64,000 nucleotides of DNA from Halorubrum sp. BV1 (GTDB lineage: Archaea > Halobacteriota > Halobacteria > Halobacteriales > Haloferacaceae), in assembly GCF_000746205.1 (NCBI RefSeq), contig NZ_JQKV01000006.1:85111-149110 (forward strand), written 5' to 3'. Positions 23,753 to 31,237 of the stretch are shown one piece after another. The number at the start of each line of letters is the position of its first letter. Position 1 is the first letter of the stretch. A program made the translations under genes and the position numbers. The notes beneath the pieces were generated by a model. That model ran no database searches, was not told where the DNA came from, and saw only the letters and a program-made list of their open reading frames with translations.

Positions 23753-25609
23753 ATGAGTCGCACTCGCACGCACGTCCTCCGGGTCGACCTCTCGACGGGC
23801 GAGACCGCTCGCGAGTGCGTCCCGCGGGAGTGGCGGCGCGACTACGTGGGCGGGAAGGGGCTCGGCGCGCGGTACCTCTACGAGGAACTGTCTCCCGGGG
23901 TCGACCCGACCGGCCCGGAGAACCTGCTCGCGTTCCTCGGGGGACCGCTCTCCGGGTACCTGCCCGGCGAGACGCGGTACGCCGCTGTGACGAAGTCCCC
24001 GCTCACCGGCGGCTTCCTCGACTCGTACGGCGGCGGCGCGTTCGCCGCCCGGCTCGCGGGCTCGCTCGACGACTGCCTCGGACTCCTCGTGACCGGCGCG
24101 GCCGACCGTCCGGTCCGGATCGAACTGGCGGGCGGCCGCGCCCGGATCGCGGACGCCGACGCGTGGGGTGCGGACACGGCCGAGACGGCCGCCGCCTTCC
24201 CGGACGCGGCGGTCGCCTGCGTCGGCCCGGCGGGCGAGCGCGAGGCGGCGTACGCGACGATAGCCAGCGACGGCGGCGACCACCACGCCGGCCGCGGCGG
24301 CGCGGGTGCGGTGATGGGATCGAAGCGGCTGAAGGCGGTCGTCGCCCGCGACCCGCCCCCCACCGTCCCGGACGAACTCGCCGCGCTCCGCGACCGCGAC
24401 GCCGCGGCCTACGCCCGGGACGGAACTGGCGAGTGGCAGGCGGCCGGAGAGACGATAGAGACGGTCGACTACGCGAACGAGGTGGGCCTCCTCGCGGCGG
24501 AGGGGTGGACGTCGACCGGCTTCGCGGGCACCGACGAGATCGGCGTGGAGGCGGCGGCGGAGCGCGCGACCGGCCGCGAGCGAGCGGACGACTCCGTCCC
24601 CGGCGGCTTCCGGATCGACACCCCCGACGGGGAGGTCGTCCCCCGCGGCGCGGCCCCGATCTCGCTCGGGGCCGGCCTCGGCGTCGACGACTTCGACCGC
24701 GTCGCCGAACTCTGCGGCGTCTGCGACCGGCTCGGACTCGACGTGATCGACGCGGGCAACGCGGCCGCTTGGGCGATCCGCGCCGACGACGCCGGCGTCG
24801 TCGACTGCCCGGTCGAGTTCGGCGACGCACAGGGCGTCCGACGGCTGCTGGAGGCGATCGCGGCCCGTGCGGATCCCCCCGACTTCGACGCGACGCCGGG
24901 GCTCGCCGACGCGCTCGCAGACGGCGTGGACGCCGCGGCGGCGCGGTTCGGCGGCGAGACGCTCGCACCGACGGTGAAATCGATGGCGCTTCCCGGGTTC
25001 GACCCCCGAGCGGCGGTCGGCGTCGCGCTCGCGTACGCGACGAGCGACCGCGGCGCGTGCCACCGACGCTCGCGGCCCCAGGACCGCGAGCCGTTCGCCG
25101 CCGACGGGCGCGGGCCGCGCGACCGGGTCCGGCCCGTGATCGGCGAGCAGAACGCTCGATCGGTGTTGTGGAGCCTCGTCGTCGACGACTTCGTCGGCGA
25201 GGCGGCCTGGACCGACCTCGGTGCGGAGTGGCTCGCCGCGCTCGACCACCCGGCGGCCGACGCCGGTCTCGCGACGGCCGACGGCGACGCGCCGGATCGG
25301 GTGACGCATCTCGCGACGACGGGCGAGCGGATCTGGACGCTGACACGGCTGTTCAACGCCCGCGAGGGGTTCGACCGAACGGACGACGCGCTCCCCGCCC
25401 CGCTCCACACGGCGGCGTCCGACGGCCCCTCGGGGATCGATCCCGAGTCGTTCGAACGGCTGCTCGACCGGTACTACGCCGCCCGCGGGTGGGGTTCGAC
25501 CGGCCTCCCGACCGCGGCGACCGTCGACCGGTTGGGACTGGGCGGCGTCGTCGACGACGCGACGCCGCTCGACGACCGGCGGATCGATCCCCCGTCGCGG
25601 GGCGGGTGA
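23753..25609 (+). CDS. Aldehyde:ferredoxin oxidoreductase homologue lacking Fe-S cysteines
   Basis: 618 residues, full family length. N-terminal tungstopterin-binding features are present: VGGKGLGARYL (32-42), GPLSG (64-68), RYAAVTKSPLTGGF (75-88) and GRGGAGAVMGSKRLKA (180-195). The C-terminal domains show LCGVCDRLGLD (320-330), TSDRGACHRR (430-439) and FNAREGFDR. The [4Fe-4S] CxxCxxxC motif expected near 276-284 is replaced by a segment without cysteine (RADDSVPGGF), and the fourth Cys expected near 477 is Val (WSLVVDDF). Electron transfer to ferredoxin is therefore doubtful. The aldehyde substrate and true acceptor are unknown. Confidence 0.88.
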   Translation: MSRTRTHVLRVDLSTGETARECVPREWRRDYVGGKGLGARYLYEELSPGVDPTGPENLLAFLGGPLSGYLPGETRYAAVTKSPLTGGFLDSYGGGAFAARLAGSLDDCLGLLVTGAADRPVRIELAGGRARIADADAWGADTAETAAAFPDAAVACVGPAGEREAAYATIASDGGDHHAGRGGAGAVMGSKRLKAVVARDPPPTVPDELAALRDRDAAAYARDGTGEWQAAGETIETVDYANEVGLLAAEGWTSTGFAGTDEIGVEAAAERATGRERADDSVPGGFRIDTPDGEVVPRGAAPISLGAGLGVDDFDRVAELCGVCDRLGLDVIDAGNAAAWAIRADDAGVVDCPVEFGDAQGVRRLLEAIAARADPPDFDATPGLADALADGVDAAAARFGGETLAPTVKSMALPGFDPRAAVGVALAYATSDRGACHRRSRPQDREPFAADGRGPRDRVRPVIGEQNARSVLWSLVVDDFVGEAAWTDLGAEWLAALDHPAADAGLATADGDAPDRVTHLATTGERIWTLTRLFNAREGFDRTDDALPAPLHTAASDGPSGIDPESFERLLDRYYAARGWGSTGLPTAATVDRLGLGGVVDDATPLDDRRIDPPSRGG

Positions 25610-25660
25610 CGGCGCGGGGCGGGTGACGGCGCGGGGCGGGTGACGGCGCGGCGCGGGTCA
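25597..25660. repeat. 17-bp tandem repeat copying the AOR gene's 3' end and stop codon
   Basis: Three exact 17-bp copies (25597-25613, 25614-25630, 25631-25647) and a degenerate fourth that reaches the stop of the convergent 2H gene. The unit contains the AOR TGA. The period is not a multiple of three. Confidence 0.9.
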
Positions 25661-26206
25661 CAGTTCGACGGTCGCGGCGACCTCGCGGGCCGCGGGGTCC
25701 CACACGTCGAGCGCGTGGGCCCGCCACCGGATCGGGTCGAACTCGCCCGCGACGAGGTCGGCGACGACGCCCGGCCCGGGGTCGCCGCCGCGCGCCAGCG
25801 TTACGTGCGGGACGTAGTCGTCGCCCTCGATCTCCTCGATCGGGGCAAAGGCGGCACAGAGCCGGCGGTGGAGCCGGACGAGTCCGTCGCTCTCGACCGT
25901 GAGGTACACGACCGGGCCGGAGCCGGCGGCGGGCGCGTCGAAGGTGTCCACCCCGGTCACGGCGACGTCGAACGGCGAGGTTCGGGTGAGCGGCGGCCGC
26001 AGCCGCTCGCGGAGCCGGTCGAGCGCGACGGTTCGGGGCGGGAGATTGCCGGATGTCTCACCGTCTCTTCTCACGTCTTTTACCCCGAACCGCTTGCAGA
26101 CGAGTGTGTGGCGGTCGCGGACCCGATCGAACCCCGTGAGTTTCGGGTGGAGTTCGGTCGCGAGCCGCGGTATCAAAGGGGGAATCGGGACGTTCAGGCT
26201 GAACAC
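25658..26206 (-). CDS. 2H phosphoesterase (2'-5' RNA ligase family)
   Basis: 182 residues, GTG start giving MFSLNVPIPP. The first HxTx motif is HTLV at 33-36 (RDRHTLVCKRF), the second HVTL near 134-137 (DYVPHVTLARGG). Both catalytic histidines are present, so cyclic-phosphodiesterase activity on RNA ends is likely. It diverges in sequence from the ThpR at 9.4 kb, which suggests a different substrate. Four bases separate it from the small membrane protein upstream, so they are probably one operon. Confidence 0.85.
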   Translation of the reverse strand: MFSLNVPIPPLIPRLATELHPKLTGFDRVRDRHTLVCKRFGVKDVRRDGETSGNLPPRTVALDRLRERLRPPLTRTSPFDVAVTGVDTFDAPAAGSGPVVYLTVESDGLVRLHRRLCAAFAPIEEIEGDDYVPHVTLARGGDPGPGVVADLVAGEFDPIRWRAHALDVWDPAAREVAATVEL

Positions 26207-26209
26207 GTC

Positions 26210-26434
26210 TCAGAACCGATCGGCGAGCCGTACGGCGATGAGAACGACGATGGCGACGGCGAGGAGGTTCGGAACGAGGTCGAACAGCGCGCCCGCGATA
26301 TCCAACACGGCCCCGAGGATCTCCACGAGAAGCCACACGAATACGAGCCCCAGTATCACCTTCAGGAGGTCGTCGACGTCGACGTCTGCGCGGTCCATGC
26401 CGGAACCGAACGCGTCCGCCTCGGAAAGTCCCAT
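26210..26434 (-). CDS. Small two-helix membrane protein
   Basis: 74 residues from the ATG at 26434; GTG at 26452 or ATG at 26398 are alternatives. After an acidic N-terminus (DRADVDVDDLLK) come two hydrophobic helices (VILGLVFVWLLVEILG, LVPNLLAVAIVVLIAV). The protein ends in a short charged tail (RLADRF). It lies directly upstream of the 2H phosphoesterase gene. Function unknown. Confidence 0.7.
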   Translation of the reverse strand: MGLSEADAFGSGMDRADVDVDDLLKVILGLVFVWLLVEILGAVLDIAGALFDLVPNLLAVAIVVLIAVRLADRF

Positions 26435-26487
26435 CGGCGCGTCGCGGATCACGCGGTTACAAAAGCCTCCCCCGCCGACGGTCGGTC

Positions 26488-27135
26488 ATGAGTCTCATCG
26501 CGTTCGACTTCGACGGCACGCTCTCCGACTCCGAGATGACGGTCCTTCTGGCCGAACGCGCGGGCGTCGCCGACGAGGTCGCCGAGATCACGGAGCGGGC
26601 GATGAACGACGAACTGAGCTACGCCGAGAGCCTGTATCAGCGCGCGGAGCTGCTCGGCGGGCTCGACGCCGAGGCGGTCGAGGCCGCCTTCGGCGACGTG
26701 ACGCTCCGGCCCGGCGCGGGCGAGCTGATCGAGCGATTGCAGGCCGACGGCCACCACGTCGCGGTGCTCACGGGCGGATTCGAGCGCGGCGTCGAGCGCG
26801 CGCTGGCGACGGCGGGCGTCCAGGCCGATACGATCGTCGCGAACCGGCTGCCGATGTCCGGCGGGCGGCTCACCGGCGACGCCGAGGGACCGCTCATCGA
26901 GGGGACGAAAGACGACGCGCTCGCCGCGCTGGCGGACGACCTCGACTACCCGATGGACGCGACCGTCGCGGTCGGCGACGGCGCGAACGACCTCCCGATG
27001 CTCGAAGTTGCGGGCCTCGCGGTCGGCTTCGTCCCGAAGGAGGCAGTCCGCCCCGCGTGTGACACCGTCGTCGAGTCGATGGCCGAACTCGGGGACGTGC
27101 TCGAAGCGCGCGGCGTGGTGTCCGCGTCGGACTGA
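26488..27135 (+). CDS. serB: Phosphoserine phosphatase
   Basis: 215 residues, HAD superfamily. The catalytic DFDGT motif has nucleophile D7 and acid/base D9. The thiol-like motif II is LTGG, the lysine motif falls at KDDAL, and motif IV is GDGANDLPML near 168-177. It removes phosphate from phosphoserine, the last step of serine synthesis started by SerA at 3.6 kb. A TATA-like gttacaaaa lies about 27-30 bp before the ATG. Confidence 0.92.
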   Translation: MSLIAFDFDGTLSDSEMTVLLAERAGVADEVAEITERAMNDELSYAESLYQRAELLGGLDAEAVEAAFGDVTLRPGAGELIERLQADGHHVAVLTGGFERGVERALATAGVQADTIVANRLPMSGGRLTGDAEGPLIEGTKDDALAALADDLDYPMDATVAVGDGANDLPMLEVAGLAVGFVPKEAVRPACDTVVESMAELGDVLEARGVVSASD

Positions 27136-27170
27136 GACGCCAGATCCGCCGGAGATAATTTGAGCGGGGG

Positions 27171-27179
27171 GCTTAACAG
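27171..27179 (+). promoter_or_regulatory. TATA-like element of the crtY-brp operon
   Basis: gcttaacag about 27 bp upstream of the ATG at 27202 rather than of the crtY GTG at 27228. This places the likely transcription start at the short leader ORF. Confidence 0.5.
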
Positions 27180-27201
27180 CGTCCCGTTCGGATCCCGTCA
27201 C

Positions 27202-27231
27202 ATGGTCGGTTCGACCGGGGTGGCGCGGTGA
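27202..27231 (+). CDS. Nine-codon leader ORF overlapping the crtY start
   Basis: ATG to TGA, encoding MVGSTGVAR. The last base of its CGG codon and its TGA overlap the crtY GTG as GTGA. It starts at the position expected for a leaderless transcript. It may simply deliver ribosomes to the crtY GTG by termination-reinitiation. Expression is unproven. Confidence 0.35.
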   Translation: MVGSTGVAR

Positions 27232-28040
27232 TTCCGACGCTGACGTACCTCCAGTTCCACCTCGTCTTCAGTCTCCCGCTGCTCGCGGTCCTGTGGCGCG
27301 TCGCACCCCGGTACACCGGGGTCCGTCGCCGTCGCGCGGCTGGCGGGATCGCTGCCCTCGTCGCCATCGCGTACGCGTACACGACGCCGTGGATCCACCA
27401 CATGATCGGCCGCGGCGCGTGGTCGTACGCCGACGGCGCGGTGGTCGTCCGAGCGCTGTCGATCCCGCTCGGCGAGTACCTCTTTTTCGCGATCCAGACG
27501 GTCGCCGTCGCGCTCGCGTGTCACCGGATCGGCTTCGATCCCGCGTTTCGCGACGGCGACTTCGCTCGGCTCCCGCGCGCCGCCGGAGCCGCGGTCGGAC
27601 TCGCGCTCGTTCCGGTCGGGCTCGGACTCGTCGCGGTCGGCGACCGGTTTCTCTACCTCGGCGGCCTCCTCGCGTGGGTCGGTCCGGTGGTCGCGCTCCA
27701 GTGGGGCGTCGGCGGCGGCTACCTCGTCCGCACGTCCCGCGTCTGGGTCCCGGCGACGCTGCTGCCCGCGGTGTACTTCTGGGTCGCAGACCGGATCGCG
27801 ATCGGCGTGGGGACGTGGCGGATCTCCGCGGAGTTCACGACCGGCGTCACCCTCTTCGGACTCCCGATAGAGGAGATGGCCTTCTTCGCCGCGGCCGGGC
27901 TGATGACGGTCAACGGGATCGTGTTGTTCGAGTGGGCGCTCGACTGGCGCGACCGGCGGAGAGCCGTCGACGACGCTCCCGCGGTCGAGGCCGCGGACCC
28001 GACCCCCGGTCCGGTCGCCGACCCGCTCGACGACGGATGA
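27228..28040 (+). CDS. crtY: Lycopene beta-cyclase (CrtYcd-type, membrane)
   Basis: 270 residues, GTG start. Around six or seven membrane helices, with the two tandem CrtYcd half-domains of archaeal lycopene cyclase. Recognisable segments are YLQFHLVFSLPL, PLGEYLFFAIQT and GLPIEEMAFF, whose acidic residues (GE, EE) are the conserved catalytic candidates. It converts lycopene to beta-carotene in the membrane. Its stop overlaps the brp start (ATGA), so the two are translated together. Confidence 0.9.
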   Translation: MIPTLTYLQFHLVFSLPLLAVLWRVAPRYTGVRRRRAAGGIAALVAIAYAYTTPWIHHMIGRGAWSYADGAVVVRALSIPLGEYLFFAIQTVAVALACHRIGFDPAFRDGDFARLPRAAGAAVGLALVPVGLGLVAVGDRFLYLGGLLAWVGPVVALQWGVGGGYLVRTSRVWVPATLLPAVYFWVADRIAIGVGTWRISAEFTTGVTLFGLPIEEMAFFAAAGLMTVNGIVLFEWALDWRDRRRAVDDAPAVEAADPTPGPVADPLDDG

Positions 28041-29092
28041 CGGCTCGCGTCCGTTCTCGGGTCGATCGCTGGTTCGCCCGGCGTCCCGCGCTCGCGCTCG
28101 CGGCGCTGCTCCCGGTCGGGGCGGCGACCCCCTTCCTTCCGGTCGAGGTCGGCGTCGTCACGTTCGCGCTCGGCACGCTCGCGGTCGGGATGGCACACGG
28201 TGCGATCGACCACCTCGTTCCGCTGCGCGTCGCGGGAGTCTCGGCTCGCCGGTCGTTCGCGGCCGTCGGCGCCGTCTACGCGGTCCTCGGCGGCGCGGTC
28301 GTCGTCGGATTCGCGGTCGCGCCCGCGGCGGCGTTCGTCGCGTTCGTCGCGCTTACGTGGCTCCACTGGGGGCAGGGCGACGTCGCGACGCTCGCGCTAG
28401 CGGACGTCGATCACCTTCCCACGACGGTCGAGCGGGGACTCGCCGCGGTCGTTCGCGGCGGACTGCCGATGGCCGTTCCCCTCCTCGCGCACCCGGCGGA
28501 GTACCGACTGGTCGCCGAGTGGACCGTCGGGCTGTTCTTCGCGGACGCGGCCGCGTCGGCCGCCGTCGACCCGATTTTCGTCCCCGGTGTGCGAACGGCT
28601 ACCGCTGGAGTCATGATCGGCGCGACGCTCGCGTCGATCGGCGCGGGCTACGTCCGCGTCCGCGGGGGTGCAGACCGTCGCGGCTGGCTCCGCGACGCGG
28701 GCGAGGTCGCCCTCCTATGGGCGTGGTTCCTGCTCGCCGCGCCGGTGTTCGCGATCGGCGTGTACTTCGCGCTGTGGCACTCGCTCCGCCACGTCGGCCG
28801 GCTCGTCCTGTTGGATCCGACGGCCGCGAGCGCGGTCGAGGCGGGCGACCTGCGCGGCGCGCTCTCCCGGTTCGCGCGCGACGCCGCGCCGCTCACGCTC
28901 GGCGGGTTCCTCGTGGTGGCCGCCGTCGGACTCGTCGTGCCGCGGGGGCCGGCGGCCGCCGGCGCGGTCGCGCCCGGCGACGCGCTCGCGGTATCGCTCG
29001 TCGCCATCGCGGCGCTGACGCTCCCGCACGTCGCGGTCGTCGCGTGGCTCGACCGCCGACAGGGCGTGTGGCGCTCGGGACCGTTCGGGTGA
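28037..29092 (+). CDS. brp: Beta-carotene 15,15'-dioxygenase, Brp/Blh family
   Basis: 351 residues, polytopic. Conserved iron-ligand histidines sit in GMAHGAIDHL, WLHWGQGD, LWHSLRHVG and LTLPHVAVV, the pattern of Brp/Blh. It cleaves beta-carotene to two retinals for microbial rhodopsins. It is coupled to crtY by an ATGA overlap. No opsin gene is in the window. A separate bat-type regulator is not visible here. Confidence 0.92.
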   Translation: MTARVRSRVDRWFARRPALALAALLPVGAATPFLPVEVGVVTFALGTLAVGMAHGAIDHLVPLRVAGVSARRSFAAVGAVYAVLGGAVVVGFAVAPAAAFVAFVALTWLHWGQGDVATLALADVDHLPTTVERGLAAVVRGGLPMAVPLLAHPAEYRLVAEWTVGLFFADAAASAAVDPIFVPGVRTATAGVMIGATLASIGAGYVRVRGGADRRGWLRDAGEVALLWAWFLLAAPVFAIGVYFALWHSLRHVGRLVLLDPTAASAVEAGDLRGALSRFARDAAPLTLGGFLVVAAVGLVVPRGPAAAGAVAPGDALAVSLVAIAALTLPHVAVVAWLDRRQGVWRSGPFG

Positions 29093-29103
29093 GCGCGGCC
29101 CGA

Positions 29104-29994
29104 TCACTCCCAGCCCGGCGTCCCCGGTGCCCCCTCCCCGTCTTCCAGCTCGCGGACCAGCTCGTCGCGGTCGCGGACCGAGGCCGTCACCGGTGTGCCG
29201 CGCTCTCCCGCGCGCTCGCGCCACTCGCGGACCGCCCGGCCGACCCACGAGTCCGCCTCCCGGACGCGCGCCGCGGCCTCGGCGGCGCGCTCGCGGTCCA
29301 CGGACAGCGACGCGGGTCGCGAGCCGACGGCGACGCCGACGAACCGCGCCCTGTCGTCTGCGGCCGCGTCCCCGACGCGGAGGCGGGCGACGACGCCGTC
29401 GAGTTCGTCGGGGTCCGGATGCGCGAACACGGTCGACCCGAGCGCCTGCGGGCCGAACGCCGGCGGCGGCGTGTCGTCGGGAACCGCGCCGTCGAGCAGG
29501 CGCTCGCCGCCGTCGGCGGCCTCGACGCGCTCGCACTCCGTCTCGGCGTCCAGCGCGAGGTTGTGTCCGGGGTAGCTCGCGCAGGTTCGCGGGTACCGGT
29601 CCGACCCGTGGATCCGGCACTGAAGGGTCGTCGGATCGAGGAAGACGCAGGCGTCGAGCCACCGCGGCTCGTCGGTGCCTATCGGAGCGACGGGCTTCGG
29701 CGGCTTGCGGAGCCCGACGACGAAGACGGGGTGACCGTCGACGGCCGCGAGGTCGGTCCCGTCGACCGTGACGCGGTCGTCGCCCTCCGCGGGCTCGAAC
29801 AGTCGCGGGACGAGCGCGTCGCCGAGGCCGTCGTCGACGAAGCGAGCGACCTCGTCGCGGGTGAGCGCCACCAGACCGTAGGTGTCGTCGAGGGGCGGCC
29901 GTGATCCCGCCCGGTCGGAGCCGGCGGCGGCCGCAGCGTCTATCGGCCGCCAGTCGACACAGCAGCCGGCACACCCCTCACAACGGAGGTCCAT
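29104..29994 (-). CDS. YkgJ-family cysteine-cluster protein
   Basis: 296 residues. The N-terminus CEGCAGCCVDWRP and later CVFLDPTTLQCRIHGSDRYPRTCASYPG give the CxxCxxCC...C...C...C layout of YkgJ/Fli-associated zinc or iron-binding proteins. The C-terminal third is Arg/Glu-rich and helical. Substrate unknown; metal binding is inferred from the cysteines. Confidence 0.85.
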   Translation of the reverse strand: MDLRCEGCAGCCVDWRPIDAAAAAGSDRAGSRPPLDDTYGLVALTRDEVARFVDDGLGDALVPRLFEPAEGDDRVTVDGTDLAAVDGHPVFVVGLRKPPKPVAPIGTDEPRWLDACVFLDPTTLQCRIHGSDRYPRTCASYPGHNLALDAETECERVEAADGGERLLDGAVPDDTPPPAFGPQALGSTVFAHPDPDELDGVVARLRVGDAAADDRARFVGVAVGSRPASLSVDRERAAEAAARVREADSWVGRAVREWRERAGERGTPVTASVRDRDELVRELEDGEGAPGTPGWE

Positions 29995-30079
29995 CGTGGT
30001 AGCTGTGCTAACGATTCTCGCACATATAAACGCTCGCGACGCGTCGCGGAGCCGTCTCTCGCGACTGCCGCTCCCGGGT

Positions 30080-31237
30080 TCACTCCCTCTCGACGCCGAT
30101 CACGTGGGCGTCCGCGGGATCGAATCCCACGGCGATCTCTCCGGAGAGCGGGTTGCGTGTGCGTACCACGATCTCGCGGTCGCCCCAGTCGAGCGTCATC
30201 CGCGTCGTCTCGCCGAGGAACTCCGCGTTCGCGACGGTCGCAGTAATGCGGTTTCCGTCGCCGCCGATCCGCAGGTGCTCGGGCCGGACGCAGACCGTGA
30301 GCCGGTCGCCGGGAGCGGGTGACGGCCGCACGTCGCGGTCCCCGAGTCCGATCCGGAACCGCCGTCCGTCGACCTCGATCACGGTCTCGTCTTCGCCGCG
30401 TGCGCTGTTTCCGTCGTCGCGTGTGGCGGCCGTGCCGGCGTCGGCGGACTCGTCTCCCCGGGCGTCGACGACGCGGCCCGTAAACACGTTGTTGTCGCCG
30501 ACGAACTCTGCGACGAACCGCGTGGCGGGCTCGCGGTACACCGTTCTGGGCGGTGCGACCTGCTCCGGCGTCCCTCCGGACATCACGGCGACGCGGTCCG
30601 AGATCGCGAGCGCCTCTTCCTGGTCGTGGGTGACGTAGACGGTGGTGATCCCCAACTCGGACTGGATCGCTTTGACCTGCACGCGGAGGCGCTCGCGGAG
30701 CCGCGCGTCGAGCGCGCTCATCGGCTCGTCTAAGAGCAACACGTCGGGTCCCGGCGCGAGCGCCCGCGCCATCGCCACCCGCTGTTTCTGCCCGCCGGAG
30801 AGACTCTCCGGGTCTCGGTCGGCGGCGTCGGGCAGGTCGACAAGCTTCAGAAGCTCTGCGACGCGCTCTCCTCGGGTGACGCCGCCGGGCGGGTCCGCGA
30901 AGTTGAGCCCGTACGCGACGTTCTCGCCGACGGTCATGTGCGGGAACAGCGCGTAGTTCTGGAAGACGACGCCCACGTCGCGCGCTTCGGGCGGGACGCC
31001 GGCGACGGAGTCGCCGCCGAACCGTATCGTCCCCTCCGTGGGCGCTTCGAACCCCGCGATCAGCCGGAGCGTCGTCGTCTTCCCGCAGCCGGAGGGGCCG
31101 ACCAAGGTGAAAAACTCCCCCTCGCGTACGCGGAGGCTCACGTCGTCGACCGCGGCGGTGTCGCCGTAGCGTTTGGTGACGCCGTCGAGCGCGACCGCGA
31201 CGGGTTCGTGTGGCCCCTCAGACCCCACGACTCTCAC
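30080..31237 (-). CDS. ABC transporter ATP-binding protein (thiamine/iron/spermidine type)
   Basis: 385 residues, GTG start. Walker A GPSGCGKTT, Q-loop FQNYALFPH, signature LSGGQKQR, Walker B VLLLDEPMSALD and the H-loop THDQEEA are intact. A C-terminal TOBE domain (VCVRPEHLRIG) follows a variable acidic linker. The GTG lies 20 bp inside the 3' end of the permease gene, so it belongs to the transporter operon binding protein - permease - ATPase. It powers import of the substrate bound by the lipoprotein at 33.0 kb. Confidence 0.93.
   Translation of the reverse strand: MRVVGSEGPHEPVAVALDGVTKRYGDTAAVDDVSLRVREGEFFTLVGPSGCGKTTTLRLIAGFEAPTEGTIRFGGDSVAGVPPEARDVGVVFQNYALFPHMTVGENVAYGLNFADPPGGVTRGERVAELLKLVDLPDAADRDPESLSGGQKQRVAMARALAPGPDVLLLDEPMSALDARLRERLRVQVKAIQSELGITTVYVTHDQEEALAISDRVAVMSGGTPEQVAPPRTVYREPATRFVAEFVGDNNVFTGRVVDARGDESADAGTAATRDDGNSARGEDETVIEVDGRRFRIGLGDRDVRPSPAPGDRLTVCVRPEHLRIGGDGNRITATVANAEFLGETTRMTLDWGDREIVVRTRNPLSGEIAVGFDPADAHVIGVERE

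Noticed and set aside
22874..25408. 844-residue open frame joining yqeC to sequence antisense of the AOR gene
   Set aside because: Only its C-terminal third is yqeC, which has its own ATG at 23638. The upstream part is antisense to the AOR gene and has no motif.
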